Part shown: positions 11,549 through 20,684 of the stretch, in pieces
Layout of the letters: every line of letters begins with the position of its first letter
Numbering within the stretch: the stretch's first letter is position 1
Origin: Streptomyces sp. NBC_00490
Lineage (GTDB): Bacteria; Actinomycetota; Actinomycetes; Streptomycetales; Streptomycetaceae
Length of the DNA: 64,000 bases
NCBI RefSeq assembly: GCF_036013645.1
Contig: NZ_CP107869.1
Span: 6,572,001-6,636,000 of the forward strand
Reading direction: 5' to 3'
Notes under the pieces: generated by a model
Seen by the model: only the letters and a program-made list of their open reading frames with translations
The model's database searches: none
What the model was told of the DNA's origin: nothing
Program-made: the position numbers and the translations under genes

Positions 11549-11996
11549 GATGCTCCGTGCCCTGTGGATCAAGGACTCCGCAGGGCGGTCCCTACGGGCT
11601 ACGCCGGACTTTTTCAACGCAATTCATTCAAGGTCAATAAATTCTCGGTCGACTTGGTCGGCTCTTTACTTTCTTTGCCTTCCATTGACTGATCTGTAGC
11701 TACGCGTGTAGCGTGCCGTGATCGGCCTGTGTCTTACATCGGGCCAACTGCCCCAATCGGGCAATGAGTTCGATATACGGACGTCAGAGTGTCGAAATCC
11801 GTACATAGGAGGGTCGCAATCCAACGGTTCGGCATCGGATCGCGAAGATCCATTGCACCCTCCATGAAAGATCCATTGTGACGAAGGTCGGACCTTCCCG
11901 GGCGTTCCCCTAATGGGGTGAGTGCATGTGCGGTCTGCCTGTTTTGCGCCGATATTGACCGGTAACGGAACAGTGCAGTCACACAGGAGGAACTCC
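11549..11996. promoter_or_regulatory. 448-bp divergent regulatory region between importer clusters 2 and 3
   Basis: Non-coding gap, clearly less GC-rich than the genes, that must hold the promoters of both divergent operons. Visible elements: palindrome GCTACGCGTGTAGC (11699-11712), inverted repeat TACGGA/TCCGTA (11776-11781, 11798-11803) and a direct repeat AAGATCCATTG ending at 11855 and 11878, 23 bases apart. A Shine-Dalgarno AGGAGG is at 11985-11990. No convincing -35/-10 pair was identified. These could be operators for one or more regulators of peptide uptake. Confidence 0.5.
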
Positions 11997-13637
11997 ATGC
12001 GCGGAGCCACGCACGCCAAATGGGCCGCATGCGCGGTGTCGGTCGCCCTCGCCGCCACGGCCTGCGGGGGCGGGGACAGTGACAGCGGCGGCGGCAGTGG
12101 CGACGGCGGCGCGGTGCTGAGCTCCTCCTGGGGCGACCCGCAGAACCCGCTGGAGCCCGCCAACACCAACGAGGTGCAGGGCGGCAAGGTCCTCGACATG
12201 ATCTTCCGGTCCCTGAAGAAGTACGACCCGGAGACCGGCAAGGCCGAGGACATGCTCGCCGAGAAGATCGAGACGAGCGACTCCCAGAACTTCACCATCA
12301 CCGTCAAGGACGGCTGGACCTTCAGCAACGGCGAGAAGGTCACGGCCAAGTCGTTCGTGGACGCCTGGAACTACGGGGCCAGCCTCAAGAACAACCAGAA
12401 GAACGCGTACTTCTTCGGCTACATCGAGGGCTACGACAAGGCGCACCCCGAGGACGGCAGCAAGCAGACCGCGCAGACGCTCTCCGGCCTGAAGGTGACC
12501 GGCGACCGGACCTTCACCGTCAAGCTCAGTCAGAAGTTCTCGACCTTCCCCGACACCCTCGGCTACCCGGCGTACGCCCCGCTCCCGCAGGCGTTCTTCA
12601 CCGACCACGCGGCCTGGGTCAAGAAGCCGGTCGGCAACGGCCCGTACACCATCGACACGTACACCAAGGGCTCGCAGATGGCCCTGAAGAAGTGGGACGG
12701 CTACCCCGGTGACGACAAGGCGCAGAACGGCGGTGTGACCCTCAAGGTCTACACCGACAACAACACCGCCTACACCGACCTCATGGCCGGCAACCTCGAC
12801 CTCGTCGACGACGTCCCGGCCGCCCAGCTCAAGAACGTCCAGAGCGACCTCGGCGACCGGTACATCAACACCCCGGCCGGCATCATCCAGACCCTCGCCT
12901 TCCCGTTCTACGACAGCGACTGGAACAAGAGCGGGATGGAGAAGGTCCGCACGGGCCTCTCCCGCGCGATCAACCGCGAGCAGATCACCGAGACGATCTT
13001 CCAGAAGACCCGCACCCCTGCCACCGACTGGACCTCCCCGGTCCTCGGCGAGGACGGCGGCTTCAAGGAAGGCCTGTGCGGCGACGCCTGCGAGTACAAC
13101 CCCGCCGCGGCGAAGAACCTCATCGAGGAGGGCGGCGGCCTTCCCGGCGGACAGGTCAAGATCACGTACAACGCGGACACCGGCTCCCACAAGCAGTGGG
13201 TCGACGCGGTCTGCAACTCCATCAACAACGCGCTCGACAACGACAAGGCCTGCGTCGGCAACCCGGTCGGCACCTTCGCCGACTACCGCAACCAGATCAC
13301 CGAGAAGAAGATGAGCGGCCCCTTCCGCGCCGGCTGGCAGATGGACTACCCGCTCATCCAGAACTTCCTCCAGCCGCTCTACTACACCAACGCCTCCTCC
13401 AACGACGGCAAGTGGTCCAACAAGGACTTCGACAAGCTCGTCAACGAGGCCAACGCCGAGACCGACACCGCCAAGGCCGTGGGGAAGTTCCAGGACGCCG
13501 AGGAGGTGCTGCGGGACAACATGGGCGCCATCCCGCTCTGGTACCAGAACGGCAGCGCGGGCTACTCGGAGCGGCTGTCCGACGTGAAGCTCAACCCCTT
13601 CAGCGTCCCCGTCTACAACGAGATCAAGGTCAGCTGA
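11997..13637 (+). CDS. ABC transporter solute-binding lipoprotein, family 5
   Basis: 546-aa peptide-binding lipoprotein, first gene of cluster 3. A Sec-type signal with lipobox ATAC (Cys about residue 22) is followed by a GGGDSDSGGGSGDGG linker. The mature protein has the family 5 ligand-binding layout, including GWTFSNGEKVTAKSFVDAWN, and is only distantly related to the cluster 1 and 2 binding proteins. The ATG at 11997 is fixed by AGGAGG six bases upstream and by the signal peptide. My recollection is that the equivalent S. coelicolor operon lies just after bldK (SCO5117-SCO5121). Six bases separate it from the permease gene. Confidence 0.95.
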   Translation: MRGATHAKWAACAVSVALAATACGGGDSDSGGGSGDGGAVLSSSWGDPQNPLEPANTNEVQGGKVLDMIFRSLKKYDPETGKAEDMLAEKIETSDSQNFTITVKDGWTFSNGEKVTAKSFVDAWNYGASLKNNQKNAYFFGYIEGYDKAHPEDGSKQTAQTLSGLKVTGDRTFTVKLSQKFSTFPDTLGYPAYAPLPQAFFTDHAAWVKKPVGNGPYTIDTYTKGSQMALKKWDGYPGDDKAQNGGVTLKVYTDNNTAYTDLMAGNLDLVDDVPAAQLKNVQSDLGDRYINTPAGIIQTLAFPFYDSDWNKSGMEKVRTGLSRAINREQITETIFQKTRTPATDWTSPVLGEDGGFKEGLCGDACEYNPAAAKNLIEEGGGLPGGQVKITYNADTGSHKQWVDAVCNSINNALDNDKACVGNPVGTFADYRNQITEKKMSGPFRAGWQMDYPLIQNFLQPLYYTNASSNDGKWSNKDFDKLVNEANAETDTAKAVGKFQDAEEVLRDNMGAIPLWYQNGSAGYSERLSDVKLNPFSVPVYNEIKVS

Positions 13638-13643
13638 CCCGCC

Positions 13644-14567
13644 ATGGGACGCTACGTCGTCCGGCGTCTGCTCCAGATGATCCCGGTGTTCATCGGCGCC
13701 ACCCTCCTCATCTTCCTCATGGTCAACGTGATGGGCGACCCCATCGCGGGCCTGTGCGGCGACCGGCAGTGCGACCCCGCCACGGCCGCCCAGCTGAAGA
13801 AGGAGTTCGGCCTCGACAAGCCGGTCTGGCAGCAGTACCTGACCTACATGGGGAACGTCTTCACCGGCGACTTCGGCACCGCGTTCAACGGGCAGGAGGT
13901 CACCGAGCTGATGAGGACGGCGTTCCCCGTGACGATCCGGCTGACGATCGTCGCGATCTTCTTCGAGATCGTCATCGGCATCACGCTGGGTGTCGTGACG
14001 GGCCTGCGCCGGGGCCGGCCCGTCGACACCTCGGTCCTGATGCTCACGCTCGTCGTGATCTCCGTCCCGACCTTCGTCACCGGTCTGCTGCTCCAGCTCC
14101 TGCTCGGCGTCGAGTGGGGCTGGATCAAACCGTCGGTGTCGACGGACGCCACGTTCGGCGAGCTGATCGTGCCGGGCCTCGTCCTCGCGTCCGTCTCCCT
14201 CGCCTATGTGACCCGGCTGACCCGTACCTCCATCGCGGAGAACAAGCAGTCCGACTACGTCCGTACGGCGGTGGCCAAGGGGCTGCCCCGCAGGAGGGTC
14301 GTCATCCGCCACCTGCTGCGCAACTCGCTGATCCCCGTCGTCACCTTCATCGGCACCGACATCGGCGCCCTGATGGGCGGGGCGATCGTCACCGAGCGCA
14401 TCTTCAACATCCACGGCGTCGGCTACGAGCTCTACCAGGGCATCCTCCGGCAGAACACCCAGACCGTCGTCGGGTTCGTGACGGTGCTCGTCCTGGTGTT
14501 CCTGATCGCCAACCTGCTGGTCGACCTCCTCTACGCCGTACTCGACCCGAGGATCCGCTATGCCTGA
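13644..14567 (+). CDS. oligopeptide ABC transporter permease (DppB/OppB type)
   Basis: 307-aa permease: N-terminal MGRYVVRRLLQMIPVFIGAT, several further membrane helices, an EAA loop SDYVRTAVAKGLPRRRVVIRH and a C-terminal DLLYAVLDPRIRYA. It is slightly shorter than the clusters 1/2 permeases because the external loop lacks their insert. It overlaps the following permease gene by 8 bases, which implies coupled translation and equal amounts of the two membrane subunits. Confidence 0.95.
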   Translation: MGRYVVRRLLQMIPVFIGATLLIFLMVNVMGDPIAGLCGDRQCDPATAAQLKKEFGLDKPVWQQYLTYMGNVFTGDFGTAFNGQEVTELMRTAFPVTIRLTIVAIFFEIVIGITLGVVTGLRRGRPVDTSVLMLTLVVISVPTFVTGLLLQLLLGVEWGWIKPSVSTDATFGELIVPGLVLASVSLAYVTRLTRTSIAENKQSDYVRTAVAKGLPRRRVVIRHLLRNSLIPVVTFIGTDIGALMGGAIVTERIFNIHGVGYELYQGILRQNTQTVVGFVTVLVLVFLIANLLVDLLYAVLDPRIRYA

Positions 14568-15540
14568 GCAGCCGTACGACGACGACGGAGCGATCGCCCC
14601 GACCGGTATGGGCGGCACGATGGATCTCGCGACGGCGGAAGGGGAGACCCTGGAGGAGACACCCGACGGACCCCAGGGAACGGGCCCGGCGGACAAACCC
14701 CGCTCGCTCTGGTCCGACGCCTGGCGCGACCTGCGCCGCAACCCCGTCTTCATCATCTCGGGCCTGGTGATCGTCTTCCTGGTCGTCATCTCCATCTGGC
14801 CGTCCCTGATCGCCTCCGGCAACCCCCTCAAGTGCGACCTGGCCAAGGCGCAGGAGGGCTCACAGCCCGGACACCCCTTCGGCTTCGACGGTCAGGGCTG
14901 CGACGTCTACACCCGTACGGTGTACGGCGCCCGTACGTCCGTCACGGTCGGCGTCTGCGCCACGCTGGGGGTCGCGATCCTCGGCTCGGTCCTGGGTGGG
15001 CTGGCCGGCTTCTTCGCCGGGTTCTCGGACTCGATCCTGTCCCGCATCACCGACGTCTTCTTCGCGATCCCGGTGGTCCTCGGCGGCCTGGTCCTGCTGT
15101 CCGTGGTGACCAGCAACACGGTCTGGCCGGTCATCGGCTTCATGGTGCTGCTCGGCTGGCCACAGATCTCCCGGATCGCCCGGGGTTCGGTCATCACGGC
15201 GAAACAGAACGACTACGTCCAGGCCGCGAAGGCTCTGGGCGCCTCCAACTCCCGCCAGCTGCTGCGCCACATCACACCCAACGCGGTGGCCCCCGTGATC
15301 GTCGTGGCGACCATCGCGCTCGGCACCTTCATCTCGCTGGAGGCGACCCTGTCCTACCTCGGCGTGGGCCTGAAGCCCCCCACCGTCAGCTGGGGCATCG
15401 ACATCTCCTCGGCCTCCGCCTACATCCGCCAGGCCCCCCACATGCTCCTCTGGCCGGCCGGCGCCCTCGCCCTCACCGTCCTCGCGTTCATCATGCTCGG
15501 CGACGCGGTCCGCGACGCCCTCGACCCGAAGCTGAGGTGA
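14560..15540 (+). CDS. oligopeptide ABC transporter permease (DppC/OppC type)
   Basis: 326-aa permease with an acidic cytoplasmic N-terminal tail (about 60 residues), first helix after SDAWRDLRRNPVFIISG, EAA-loop KQNDYVQAAKALGASNSRQLLRH and the standard end VRDALDPKLR. The ATG at 14560 lies inside the previous gene. The final nine codons plus stop are exactly the block that is copied downstream between 15665 and 16019, so the gene end has been the source of a tandem duplication. Confidence 0.95.
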   Translation: MPEQPYDDDGAIAPTGMGGTMDLATAEGETLEETPDGPQGTGPADKPRSLWSDAWRDLRRNPVFIISGLVIVFLVVISIWPSLIASGNPLKCDLAKAQEGSQPGHPFGFDGQGCDVYTRTVYGARTSVTVGVCATLGVAILGSVLGGLAGFFAGFSDSILSRITDVFFAIPVVLGGLVLLSVVTSNTVWPVIGFMVLLGWPQISRIARGSVITAKQNDYVQAAKALGASNSRQLLRHITPNAVAPVIVVATIALGTFISLEATLSYLGVGLKPPTVSWGIDISSASAYIRQAPHMLLWPAGALALTVLAFIMLGDAVRDALDPKLR

Positions 15541-15547
15541 CGGCGTC

Positions 15548-15694
15548 ATGGTGCGAATGCCCTCGACCCGATGGGACGGCGGGTGCCTGCCCCGTGTCAG
15601 GTCGTGCGGTTTCACGGCCGGGACGGTCACCGAATCGGCGTTCGTCGTCCGCGAGGACCTGGTGCGCGACGCCCTCGACCCGAAGCTGAGGTGA
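15548..15694 (+). other. mini-ORF 1 in the junction repeat (48 codons)
   Basis: Starts at an ATG 7 bases after the permease stop and ends with the copied codons RDALDPKLR and TGA. The middle (for example GGCLPRVRSCGFTAGTV) resembles no family I know. It may be translated by ribosomes that finish the permease gene and re-initiate, but it could equally be debris of the duplication. Confidence 0.35.
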
Positions 15695-15701
15695 CGGCGT
15701 C

Positions 15702-15869
15702 ATGGTGCGAGCAATGCCGGGTGCGGCGCGAATGCCCTCGACCCGATGGGACGGCGGGTGCCTGGCCCGTGTCAGGTCGTGCGGTTTCACGGCCGGGACG
15801 GTCACCGAATCGGCGTTCGTCGTCCGCGAGGACCTGGTGCGCGACGCCCTCGACCCGAAGGCGAGGTGA
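15702..15869 (+). other. mini-ORF 2 in the junction repeat (55 codons)
   Basis: Same layout as mini-ORF 1 with a 7-codon insertion near the start; ATG again 7 bases after the preceding stop; ends RDALDPKAR. The frame is intact despite the 21-base insertion, because that insertion is a multiple of three. Confidence 0.35.
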
Positions 15870-15876
15870 CGGCGTC

Positions 15877-16014
15877 ATGGTGCGAGCAATGCCGGGTGCG
15901 GGGAGGCCGGCCGTGTCGTGCGGCCTCCCGCGGCTCCGGACCCGGGGCGGTCACGGCGCCCGAATCCATTCCGCCCGGCGACGCGGTCCGCGAACGCCCT
16001 CGACCCGAAGCTGA
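15877..16014 (+). other. mini-ORF 3 in the junction repeat (45 codons)
   Basis: ATG 7 bases after the previous stop. Its interior has diverged, and the extra A in the last repeat copy shifts the copied permease end out of frame, so it ends at a different TGA (16012-16014), 14 bases before the ATPase start. Confidence 0.3.
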
Positions 16015-16028
16015 GGTGAGTCGGCGTC

Positions 16029-17003
16029 ATGCTGCTCGAAGTGCGTGATCTGCAGGTGGAGTTCCGGACGCGGGACGGGGTCGCCAAGGCCGTCAACGGG
16101 GTCGACTACTCGGTGGACGCGGGCGAGACGCTCGCCGTGCTCGGTGAGTCGGGGTCCGGCAAGTCGGTGACGGCGCAGGCGGTGATGGGGATCCTCGACA
16201 TGCCGCCCGGGCGGATCACCGGCGGCGAGATCCTCTTCCAGGGCAGGGACCTGCTGAAGCTGAAGGAGGAGGAGCGGCGCAAGGTCCGCGGTGCCGAGAT
16301 GGCGATGATCTTCCAGGACGCGCTGTCCTCGCTGAACCCGGTGCTGAGCGTCGGCGACCAGCTCGGCGAGATGTTCGTCGTCCACCGGGGCATGTCGAGG
16401 AAGGACGCGCGGGCCAAGTCGATCGAGCTGATGGACCGCGTCCGCATCCCGGGGGCGAGAGAGCGGGTCAAGCAGTACCCGCACCAGTTCTCCGGCGGTA
16501 TGCGCCAGCGCATCATGATCGCGATGGCGATGGCCCTGGAGCCCGCCCTGATCATCGCCGACGAACCGACGACCGCGCTGGACGTGACGGTCCAGGCCCA
16601 GGTGATGGACCTGCTCGCGGAGTTGCAGCGCGAGCTCAACATGGGGCTCATCCTCATCACCCACGACCTCGGCGTGGTCGCGGACGTCGCCGACCGGATC
16701 GCGGTGATGTACGCGGGCCGGATCGTCGAATCGGCCCCCGTCCACGACATCTACAAGGCGCCGGCCCACCCCTACACCAGGGGTCTGCTCGACTCCATCC
16801 CGCGCCTGGACCAGAAGGGCCAGGAGCTCTACGCCATCAAGGGACTGCCCCCCAACCTCATGAACATCCCGCCGGGCTGCGCCTTCAACCCCCGCTGTCC
16901 CATGGCCCAGGACGTGTGCCGGACCGACGTACCCCCGCTGTACGACGTCTCCGAAGACCGCACGAGTGCCTGCCACTTCTGGAGGGAGTGCCTGAATGGC
17001 TGA
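16029..17003 (+). CDS. oligopeptide ABC transporter ATP-binding protein (OppD/DppD type)
   Basis: 324-aa ATPase of cluster 3. Walker A GESGSGKS at residues 39-46, signature FSGGMRQR, Walker [13 protein letters not shown], and a C-terminal CAFNPRC motif with a further Cys pair. The ATG at 16029 lies in the last copy of the duplicated junction, with GAGGTGAG as ribosome-binding site. In an unduplicated ancestor it would have started about 7 bases after the permease stop; the insertion now puts 488 bases between them. It overlaps the next gene by 8 bases. Confidence 0.95.
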   Translation: MLLEVRDLQVEFRTRDGVAKAVNGVDYSVDAGETLAVLGESGSGKSVTAQAVMGILDMPPGRITGGEILFQGRDLLKLKEEERRKVRGAEMAMIFQDALSSLNPVLSVGDQLGEMFVVHRGMSRKDARAKSIELMDRVRIPGARERVKQYPHQFSGGMRQRIMIAMAMALEPALIIADEPTTALDVTVQAQVMDLLAELQRELNMGLILITHDLGVVADVADRIAVMYAGRIVESAPVHDIYKAPAHPYTRGLLDSIPRLDQKGQELYAIKGLPPNLMNIPPGCAFNPRCPMAQDVCRTDVPPLYDVSEDRTSACHFWRECLNG

Positions 17004-18048
17004 GCCGATTCTGGAGGTCAGCGGGCTGGTCAAGCACTATCCGCTCACCACGGGCATCCTCTTCAAGAAACAGGTCGGCGCGGTGAAGGCCGTGGACGGC
17101 GTCGACTTCGCCCTCGAGCGGGGCGAAACCCTGGGCATCGTGGGCGAGTCGGGCTGCGGCAAGTCCACGGTCGCCAAGATGCTGGTCAACCTGGAACGGC
17201 CGACCGCCGGCACGATCAAGTACAAGGGCGAGGACCTCACCCGGCTCTCCGGCAAGGCCCTCAAGGCGGTGCGCCGCAACATCCAGATGGTGTTCCAGGA
17301 CCCGTACACCTCCCTCAACCCCCGGATGACGGTGGGCGACATCATCGGGGAGCCGTACGAGATCCACCCGGAGGTGGCGCCGAAGGGCGACCGCAGGAAG
17401 AAGGTCCAGGACCTCCTGGACGTGGTCGGCCTGAACCCGGAGTACATCAACCGCTACCCTCACCAGTTCTCCGGCGGCCAGCGCCAGCGCATCGGCATCG
17501 CCCGCGGGCTGGCGCTCCGCCCGGAGGTGATCGTCGCGGACGAGCCGGTCTCGGCGCTCGACGTCTCCGTTCAGGCCCAGGTCATCAACCTGATGGACCG
17601 GCTGCAGAACGAGTTCGACCTCTCGTACGTCTTCATCGCCCATGACCTGTCGATCGTCCGCCACATCTCGGACCGCGTGGGCGTGATGTACCTGGGCCGC
17701 ATCGTGGAGATCGGCAGGGACGCGGAGATCTACGACCACCCCACGCACCCCTACACCCAGGCCCTGCTCTCCGCGGTCCCGGTCCCCGACCCCGAGGCCC
17801 GGGAACACCGGGAACGGATCATCCTGTCCGGAGACGTCCCCTCACCGACCAACATCCCCTCCGGCTGCCGCTTCCGCACCCGCTGCTGGAAGGCCCGCGA
17901 CCGCTGCGCCCTGGAGGTACCGGCCCTGGCGGTCCCGAGCGAGTTCCGCCTCCTCCCGGGCCCGGCGGCCCACGACTCGGCCTGCCATTTCGCGGAGGAG
18001 AAGCAGGTGGTGCCGCCGGAGGAGCCACACAGCAACGGACCGGGGTGA
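16996..18048 (+). CDS. oligopeptide ABC transporter ATP-binding protein (OppF/DppF type)
   Basis: 350-aa ATPase, last gene of cluster 3. Walker A GESGCGKS at residues 50-57, signature FSGGQRQR, Walker [14 protein letters not shown]-terminal CRFRTRC. The ATG at 16996 lies inside the preceding gene, so the two ATPases are translationally coupled. The stop codon is embedded in the left arm of the operon terminator. Confidence 0.95.
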   Translation: MAEPILEVSGLVKHYPLTTGILFKKQVGAVKAVDGVDFALERGETLGIVGESGCGKSTVAKMLVNLERPTAGTIKYKGEDLTRLSGKALKAVRRNIQMVFQDPYTSLNPRMTVGDIIGEPYEIHPEVAPKGDRRKKVQDLLDVVGLNPEYINRYPHQFSGGQRQRIGIARGLALRPEVIVADEPVSALDVSVQAQVINLMDRLQNEFDLSYVFIAHDLSIVRHISDRVGVMYLGRIVEIGRDAEIYDHPTHPYTQALLSAVPVPDPEAREHRERIILSGDVPSPTNIPSGCRFRTRCWKARDRCALEVPALAVPSEFRLLPGPAAHDSACHFAEEKQVVPPEEPHSNGPG

Positions 18049-18068
18049 CATGGCGCACCCCGGTCCGT
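18035..18068 (+). terminator. rho-independent terminator of cluster 3
   Basis: Perfect 13-bp stem (18035-18047 with 18056-18068), 8-nt loop, followed by TT. The stem begins inside the last codons of the ATPase gene. Confidence 0.85.
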
Positions 18069-18176
18069 TTACGGCACCCGCACGGCCGTACGTTCTTTAG
18101 CCTGGCCCGTCCGTATATCGGGATCGGGTCGACCAAGTTGCCTGTGTGTTAACGCAGTTCGTGGGTGTTTGTGCGG

Positions 18177-20294
18177 TTACGACAGCCCCAACGACCGCTT
18201 CAGGAAGTCGACCTGGAGCAGGAGCAGGTTCTCCGCGACCTGTTCCTGCGGGGTCATGTGGGTCACCCCGGACAGGGGCAGGACCTCGTGCGGGCGGCCG
18301 GCCGAGAGCAGGGCCGAGGACAGGCGCAGGGTGTGGGCCGCGACGACGTTGTCGTCCGCCAGGCCGTGCACGATCATCAGGGGCCGGTGCGGCTCGGCGG
18401 GGGAGGAGAGGCCCTCGTCGGTCAGCAGGGAGCTTCTGGCGTACGACTCCGGCGACGCCGTCGGATCGCCCAGGTACCGCTCCGTGTAGTGGGTGTCGTA
18501 CAGCCGCCAGTCCGTCACCGGTGCCCCCGCGATCCCGGCGTGGAAGACATCGGGGCGGCGCAGCACCGCGAGCCCCGCCAGCCAGCCGCCGTAGGACCAG
18601 CCCCGGATCGCCACCCGGGAGAGGTCGAGCGGATACGACTTCGCCAGTGACTCCAGCGCCTCGACCTGGTCGTCCAGGGACACCGTGAGGTCGTGGTGGA
18701 TCGCCTTCTCCCAGGCCGGCGAGCGACCGGGCGTACCCCGCCCGTCCGCGACGACCACCGCGAAACCCTGGTCGGCGAACCACTGCGAGGTGAGGTGCGC
18801 GTTGTGGGCGGCCAGGACGCGGGGGCCGTGCGGACCACCGTAGGGATCCATCAAAACCGGCAACGGGGTCGCACCGTCGTGATCTCGAGGCAGCAGCACG
18901 GCGCATGGGATCCGCCGTGCGCCCCCCTCGGTGAGGATCATGCGCGGGGACATACCGGGATCTTCGGCATACGACGTGACAGTCGACGTACGCTTCCCGT
19001 CCCGGAGCACCTGCGCCCGCGACCCGGCCCGCCCCGGCGTCGCCGACACCAGCACCGTCACGCCCCCGGCACGCACCGCCGAGTGCACACCCGGCTCCTG
19101 CGAGACGCGCTCCATGCCGAGCTCGTTCACCCGGTACACATGCACCTCGCCGGTCTCCGGCGCGGCCGCCCGCTCCCCGGCCGACGCCGAGATGAGCACG
19201 TCGTCGTCGGAGACGTCCAGCACCGCACGGACGTGCAACTGCGGCCCCGTCAGCGGGCGTTCGCCCACCGCGAGGACCCGCGCGCCGCCCTCGTCCGCGA
19301 TCCGGACGAGCCGCCCGGAAGGGCTCCAGCAGGGCACTCCCGGGAAAAGATCAAGCCAAGTTGGATCTTCGTCGGCATGCACCATCCGCGTCGCCCCCGA
19401 CCCCGGGTCCACGGCCAGGAACAGCTGGCTGCGCTGGTCCCGGGCCTGCACCAGCAACAGCGGGGCGCCCGCCGCTGACCAGTGCACATGCGCCAGATAC
19501 GGGTAGCGCTTGCGGTCCCAGGACACCTCCGTGCGCGCCCCGTCGAGGCCGATCACGAAGAGCCGGACCTCCGCGTTCGCGGTACCCGCCGCCGGGTACG
19601 CGACGTGCTGTGGATCACGTTCGGGACGGGCCGGGTCGGAGATCCACCAGCGCCGTACTGGAGTGTCGTCCGCGCGCGCGACCAGCAGCAGGTCCGACTC
19701 CGGGGACCACCAGAACCCCCGCGACCGCCCCATCTCCTCGGCCGCGATGAACTCCGCGAGCCCGTAGGTGACGTGTTCCGACTCCGGCTCGGCCAGCGCC
19801 CGGTCCCCCTCGCCCTCGGCACCCGTGACGCGCAGGGCGCCCTGTGTGACATAGGCGACGAACCGGCCGTCGGGGGAGGGGCGTGGGTCGATCACCGGCC
19901 CCGGGACGGGGAGTTCACGTGCCGTGCCGGCCCGCAGCTCCGCCGCGAAAAGCCGTCCTGACAAGGCGAAAGAGGCCAACTCGACCGCTGTGTCGGTGGC
20001 GTAGCCGACGATCCCGGCCCCGCCCTCACGGCTCCGCTCGCGCCGCGCCCGCTCCTGCGGCGAGAGGTCCTCCGAGGCCCCGCCCAGCAGGGCGCGCGGG
20101 TCGGCGGCCACGCGCTCCCCGCCGTCCGCGGGGTCGAGCACCCACAGCGAACTCGCCCGGTCCGTACCGGAGGACGAGCGCAGGAACACGACACGGGAAC
20201 CGTCGGGAGCCACCGCGAACGCACGTGGCGCGCCGAGCGTGAACCGCTGGGTCCGGGCATGCCGGCGAGGGAAGGAGTCGGACGTCGTCGTCAT
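18177..20294 (-). CDS. S9 family prolyl oligopeptidase / dipeptidyl peptidase IV-like
   Basis: 705-aa serine peptidase: an N-terminal beta-propeller (about residues 20-450, WD-like blades such as SPDGRFVAYVTQG) and a C-terminal alpha/beta-hydrolase domain. The nucleophile is S567 in GWSYGGW, the likely Asp is D647 in HGLADDNV and the His is H679 in SGVTHMT. The family cuts short, often proline-containing peptides. No signal peptide is visible, so it is probably cytoplasmic. It lies convergent with the peptide importer operon, a sensible partner for degrading imported peptides. The ATG at 20294 is chosen over an upstream in-frame start because the extra 61 residues are not propeller-like. Confidence 0.93.
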   Translation of the reverse strand: MTTTSDSFPRRHARTQRFTLGAPRAFAVAPDGSRVVFLRSSSGTDRASSLWVLDPADGGERVAADPRALLGGASEDLSPQERARRERSREGGAGIVGYATDTAVELASFALSGRLFAAELRAGTARELPVPGPVIDPRPSPDGRFVAYVTQGALRVTGAEGEGDRALAEPESEHVTYGLAEFIAAEEMGRSRGFWWSPESDLLLVARADDTPVRRWWISDPARPERDPQHVAYPAAGTANAEVRLFVIGLDGARTEVSWDRKRYPYLAHVHWSAAGAPLLLVQARDQRSQLFLAVDPGSGATRMVHADEDPTWLDLFPGVPCWSPSGRLVRIADEGGARVLAVGERPLTGPQLHVRAVLDVSDDDVLISASAGERAAAPETGEVHVYRVNELGMERVSQEPGVHSAVRAGGVTVLVSATPGRAGSRAQVLRDGKRTSTVTSYAEDPGMSPRMILTEGGARRIPCAVLLPRDHDGATPLPVLMDPYGGPHGPRVLAAHNAHLTSQWFADQGFAVVVADGRGTPGRSPAWEKAIHHDLTVSLDDQVEALESLAKSYPLDLSRVAIRGWSYGGWLAGLAVLRRPDVFHAGIAGAPVTDWRLYDTHYTERYLGDPTASPESYARSSLLTDEGLSSPAEPHRPLMIVHGLADDNVVAAHTLRLSSALLSAGRPHEVLPLSGVTHMTPQEQVAENLLLLQVDFLKRSLGLS

Positions 20295-20470
20295 GCCCCG
20301 ACCATATTGGCCATGCGCCCCCTTGTGCGGCAGTGCGCCGACGGATGCGCGCGCACGGATAGTTATGATCACTAGCGCATAGTGGGTATGAACCTGCTGG
20401 CGCCTGTATGGATTTATCTGCCCCCCTGGTCCGACCCCCGCGCTTCTGGGATCTTTGGAGGTGAGCCGCC

Positions 20471-20665
20471 GTGGCACTTTCGATTTCGGCGGTGGTGCTG
20501 CTGGCGATCATCGTCTTCCTGCTGGTCAAGAAGTCAGGGCTGAAGGCCGGACATGCGGTGGTCTGCATGCTGCTTGGCTTCTACCTGGCCTCGTCGACCA
20601 TGGCGCCGACGATCAGCGAGCTGACGACGAACATCGCGGGGATGATCGGCAGCATCAAGTTCTGA
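20471..20665 (+). CDS. small conserved membrane protein, 64 aa
   Basis: Starts at GTG (20471) with GGAGGTGAG eight bases upstream. Residues 4-19 form one hydrophobic helix, followed by KKSGLKAGH and a second hydrophobic segment [15 protein letters not shown]; the C-terminal half is polar. I recall an equivalent in other Streptomyces at the same place, before mshB. Function is unknown. It precedes mshB by 19 bases and may be co-transcribed with it. Confidence 0.8.
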   Translation: MALSISAVVLLAIIVFLLVKKSGLKAGHAVVCMLLGFYLASSTMAPTISELTTNIAGMIGSIKF

Positions 20666-20684
20666 CGCCTTTAGGGTGGGGTCC

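Larger units (their letters stand above)
15511..16031 (+). repeat. four tandem copies of the permease-stop / ATPase-start junction
   Basis: The block encoding RDALDPKLR, its TGA, a short spacer and GGCGTCATG occurs four times, with stops at 15538-15540, 15692-15694, 15867-15869 and 16017-16019. Copy spacing is 154, 175 and 150 bases. Copies 1 and 2 share a nearly identical 120-base interior; copy 2 has a 21-base insertion and copy 3 has a diverged interior. The fourth copy carries one extra A (GCGAACGCC for GCGACGCC) and leads into the real ATPase start at 16029. The 488-base interval therefore holds no ordinary gene. Confidence 0.9.

Noticed and set aside
11979..14846. 955-aa minus-strand ORF across cluster 3
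   Set aside because: Composition is dominated by Arg, Gly, Val, Asp without domains; opposite to binding protein and permease genes with clear motifs.
15627..15878. Minus-strand ORFs with repeated TPSPQLRVEGV in the junction array
   Set aside because: They are the complement of the duplicated block; the plus strand explains all copies and carries the shared stop/start sites.
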